This document shows positions 4,152 to 5,770 of a stretch of 5,770 bases of DNA, piece after piece. The DNA is from 2-01-FULL-41-26 sp964587505. GTDB taxonomy: Bacteria > Patescibacteriota > Minisyncoccia > 2-02-FULL-40-12 > GWA2-44-9. The DNA lies in assembly GCA_964587505.1 (NCBI GenBank), contig CAZPLD010000040.1, positions 1-5,770 of the forward strand, written 5' to 3'. How positions within the stretch are numbered: the first letter of the stretch is position 1; each line of letters begins with the position of its first letter. Position numbers and translations under genes: made by a program. The notes beneath the pieces are model-generated. The model ran no database searches. It was given only the letters and a program-made list of their open reading frames with translations, and was not told where the DNA came from.

Positions 4152-5770
4152 ATGGAAATTAGGAACATAGCCATTATTGCTCATGTTGATCACGGCAAGA
4201 CTACGCTTACCGATGCCCTGATGAAACAGACGGGGATGGTTGAAGAAGGATTCAGCATGGATGTGAACGCGCTCGAACAAGAGCGCGGTATTACGATTTA
4301 CGCCAAAAATGCCTCTCTTTTTTATAAAGATACCAAAATAAACATAGTAGACACTCCCGGCCACGCTGATTTCGGCTCGGAGGTGGAACGTGTTTTGCGT
4401 TCTATTGATTCAGTTTTACTCATCGTAGACGCCCAAGAAGGACCGATGCCTCAAACCAAGTTCGTTTTGAAGAAATCTCTTGAGCTTGGCTTAAAACCAA
4501 TCCTGGTTATCAATAAAATAGACAAACCGGCCGCTAAACCCGATGAAACCCATGAAAAAGTTCTGGAATTATTTATGGATCTGGGTGCAAATAACGAACA
4601 GCTGGATTTTAAGACCATTTACGCCAATGGCAAGGCGGGAATCGCCAAAATGAACATGGCCGATGAATCTAAAGATCTGACCCCCTTGCTTGATTTGATC
4701 TTAAGAGAAGTGCCGGCCGCGCCCTCGGATGTTTCGGCTCCGTTGAGATTCCAGCCGTTTAATTTAGCTTATGATAATTTTTTGGGACGCCTTGGAATAG
4801 GCAGGGTTTGGTTTGGGACAATGAAAGTAGGGGATAATGTTTTTATAAAAAAACCAACAGGCGAAACCCGCACAGGAAAAATTACCCAGCTTTTTACTTT
4901 TCGTGGGATGAAAAGAGAAGAGGCAACCGAAGCCGTCGCCGGCGATATTGTCATGGTAGCAGGATTGCCTGATATTTATATCGGGGAAACCGTCTGTACC
5001 TCTCCTGACGTTGAGCCACTACTGGCTATCAGCGTGGACGAACCGACAATTTCTTTGAACTTTTTAATTAACGACTCTCCGTTTGCGGGACAAGACGGAA
5101 AATTCGTCACTAACCGGCAATTGAAAGAACGTTTGGAAAGAGAATTGGAGGTTAATATTGGACTAAAGGTTGATTTCTCCGCCACCGATTCTTATAAGGT
5201 CTACGGGAGAGGGGAATTGCACATTGCGATTCTTTTAGAAAATATGAGACGGGAAGGATACGAGCTTCAGGTTTCCCAGCCCCAAGTTATTATCAAAGAA
5301 ATAGATGGCCAAAAGATGGAACCATTTGAAGAAGCCTTAGTTGATGTTCCGGAAAATCTGTCAGGAACTGTCATACAAAAGCTCGGCAAACGCGCCGGCA
5401 AAATGATGAGTATGGTCCAGCATCATGGCGAAGTCCGCATTACTTTTGAAATACCAACCCGCGGTCTTTTGGGCTTCAGAAATGAGTTTATGATAGATAC
5501 AAAAGGCGAGGGAATACTCACAAGCCACTTTCTCGGATTCCGCCCATACGCTGGCGAAATAAAAAGACGAAGCGTAGGTTCCATGGTTTCAATGGAAACA
5601 GGCAAAGCTCTGGGATATTCGTTATATAATCTTCAGGACAGGGGAATGCTTTACATCGGGCCAACCACGGAAGTTTACGAAGGAATGGTTATCGGCGATG
5701 TCTCTAAGGGCATGGACATGGCGGTAAATCCGATAAAGGGAAAGAAACTCACTAACATGAGAGCTGCCGG
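4152..5770 (+). CDS. typA: Ribosome-binding GTPase TypA/BipA, 5' part
   Basis: Translational GTPase of the EF-G/LepA class that binds 70S ribosomes and supports 50S assembly and stress growth. The frame is open from the ATG at 4152 to the window end, 539 codons of the roughly 605-615 usual. GTPase motifs: G1 AHVDHGKT (10-17), G2 ERGITI (44-49), G3 DTPGHADFG (67-75, His71 catalytic), G4 NKID (121-124). The G5 region reads YANGKAG, where relatives usually have YASAKAG-like sequences. The beta-barrel domain II starts near 198, then the EF-G-like domains III and V (GRGELHIAILLENMRREGYE; GEVRITFEIPTRGLLGFRNEF), and the BipA-specific C-terminal domain, complete up to NMRAAG. VEGPMPQT-type sequence (EGPMPQTKFVL, 96-106) is diagnostic of TypA. 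No frameshift is seen. No Shine-Dalgarno; a consensus promoter lies immediately upstream. Confidence 0.98.
   Translation, partial: MEIRNIAIIAHVDHGKTTLTDALMKQTGMVEEGFSMDVNALEQERGITIYAKNASLFYKDTKINIVDTPGHADFGSEVERVLRSIDSVLLIVDAQEGPMPQTKFVLKKSLELGLKPILVINKIDKPAAKPDETHEKVLELFMDLGANNEQLDFKTIYANGKAGIAKMNMADESKDLTPLLDLILREVPAAPSDVSAPLRFQPFNLAYDNFLGRLGIGRVWFGTMKVGDNVFIKKPTGETRTGKITQLFTFRGMKREEATEAVAGDIVMVAGLPDIYIGETVCTSPDVEPLLAISVDEPTISLNFLINDSPFAGQDGKFVTNRQLKERLERELEVNIGLKVDFSATDSYKVYGRGELHIAILLENMRREGYELQVSQPQVIIKEIDGQKMEPFEEALVDVPENLSGTVIQKLGKRAGKMMSMVQHHGEVRITFEIPTRGLLGFRNEFMIDTKGEGILTSHFLGFRPYAGEIKRRSVGSMVSMETGKALGYSLYNLQDRGMLYIGPTTEVYEGMVIGDVSKGMDMAVNPIKGKKLTNMRAA

Noticed and set aside
4137..4364. 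Minus-strand open frame at the start of typA
   Set aside because: It is antisense to the highly conserved G1-G3 motifs of TypA and has no independent support.
1..5770. CRISPR arrays, tRNA or rRNA genes, transposases, replication origin
   Set aside because: No regularly spaced repeats, cloverleaf-like segments, transposase motifs or DnaA-box clusters were seen on either strand.

Overview
The window looks like a piece of a small, AT-leaning (about 42% G+C over most genes) bacterial genome, most likely from the Candidate Phyla Radiation (Patescibacteria, Parcubacteria-like). The clues are a short membrane-anchored protein with a degenerate Ada-like metal-binding tail of a type I associate with Parcubacteria, a perfect 16-bp palindrome inserted in frame in a peptidase gene, housekeeping genes that mostly lack Shine-Dalgarno sequences, and a bL27 with an extended C-terminus. 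This assignment is inference; no 16S rRNA gene is present.

Layout, left to right. (1) 3-671 (+): 3' part of a C-terminal-processing (S41) serine protease, followed closely by rplI (bL9, 693-1139, GTG start). (2) 1140-1318: a gene-free stretch with a long AT-rich hairpin (1169-1208) and a GC-rich hairpin (1279-1303). (3) 1319-1792 (-): a solitary gene of unknown function, about 54% G+C, with its own near-consensus promoter, strong Shine-Dalgarno and terminator: a self-contained cassette. (4) 1911-2189 (-): rpmA (bL27), divergent by only 8 bp from a small membrane-anchored putative metal-binding protein (2198-2581, +). (5) 2603-3985 (-): a tight three-gene operon encoding a TrpF-like TIM-barrel protein, a small coiled-coil protein and a protein ending in a region resembling the MbcA/ParS/Xre antitoxin toxin-binding domain (DUF2384). 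It is bounded by a promoter and an intrinsic terminator. (6) 4152-5770 (+): typA/bipA, a ribosome-associated translational GTPase, cut by the window end and driven by a perfect consensus sigma-70 promoter.

The core genes concern the ribosome (bL9, bL27, TypA) and envelope proteolysis. Between them sit two accessory units, the GC-rich cassette and the three-gene operon. The operon is the best candidate for an undescribed system: its barrel keeps the TrpF phosphate-binding architecture but has Thr where TrpF has its catalytic Cys, and the antitoxin-like domain has no RES toxin partner and no evident HTH. The 166-bp region between this operon and typA carries back-to-back promoters with an imperfect dyad lying exactly between the two -35 boxes.
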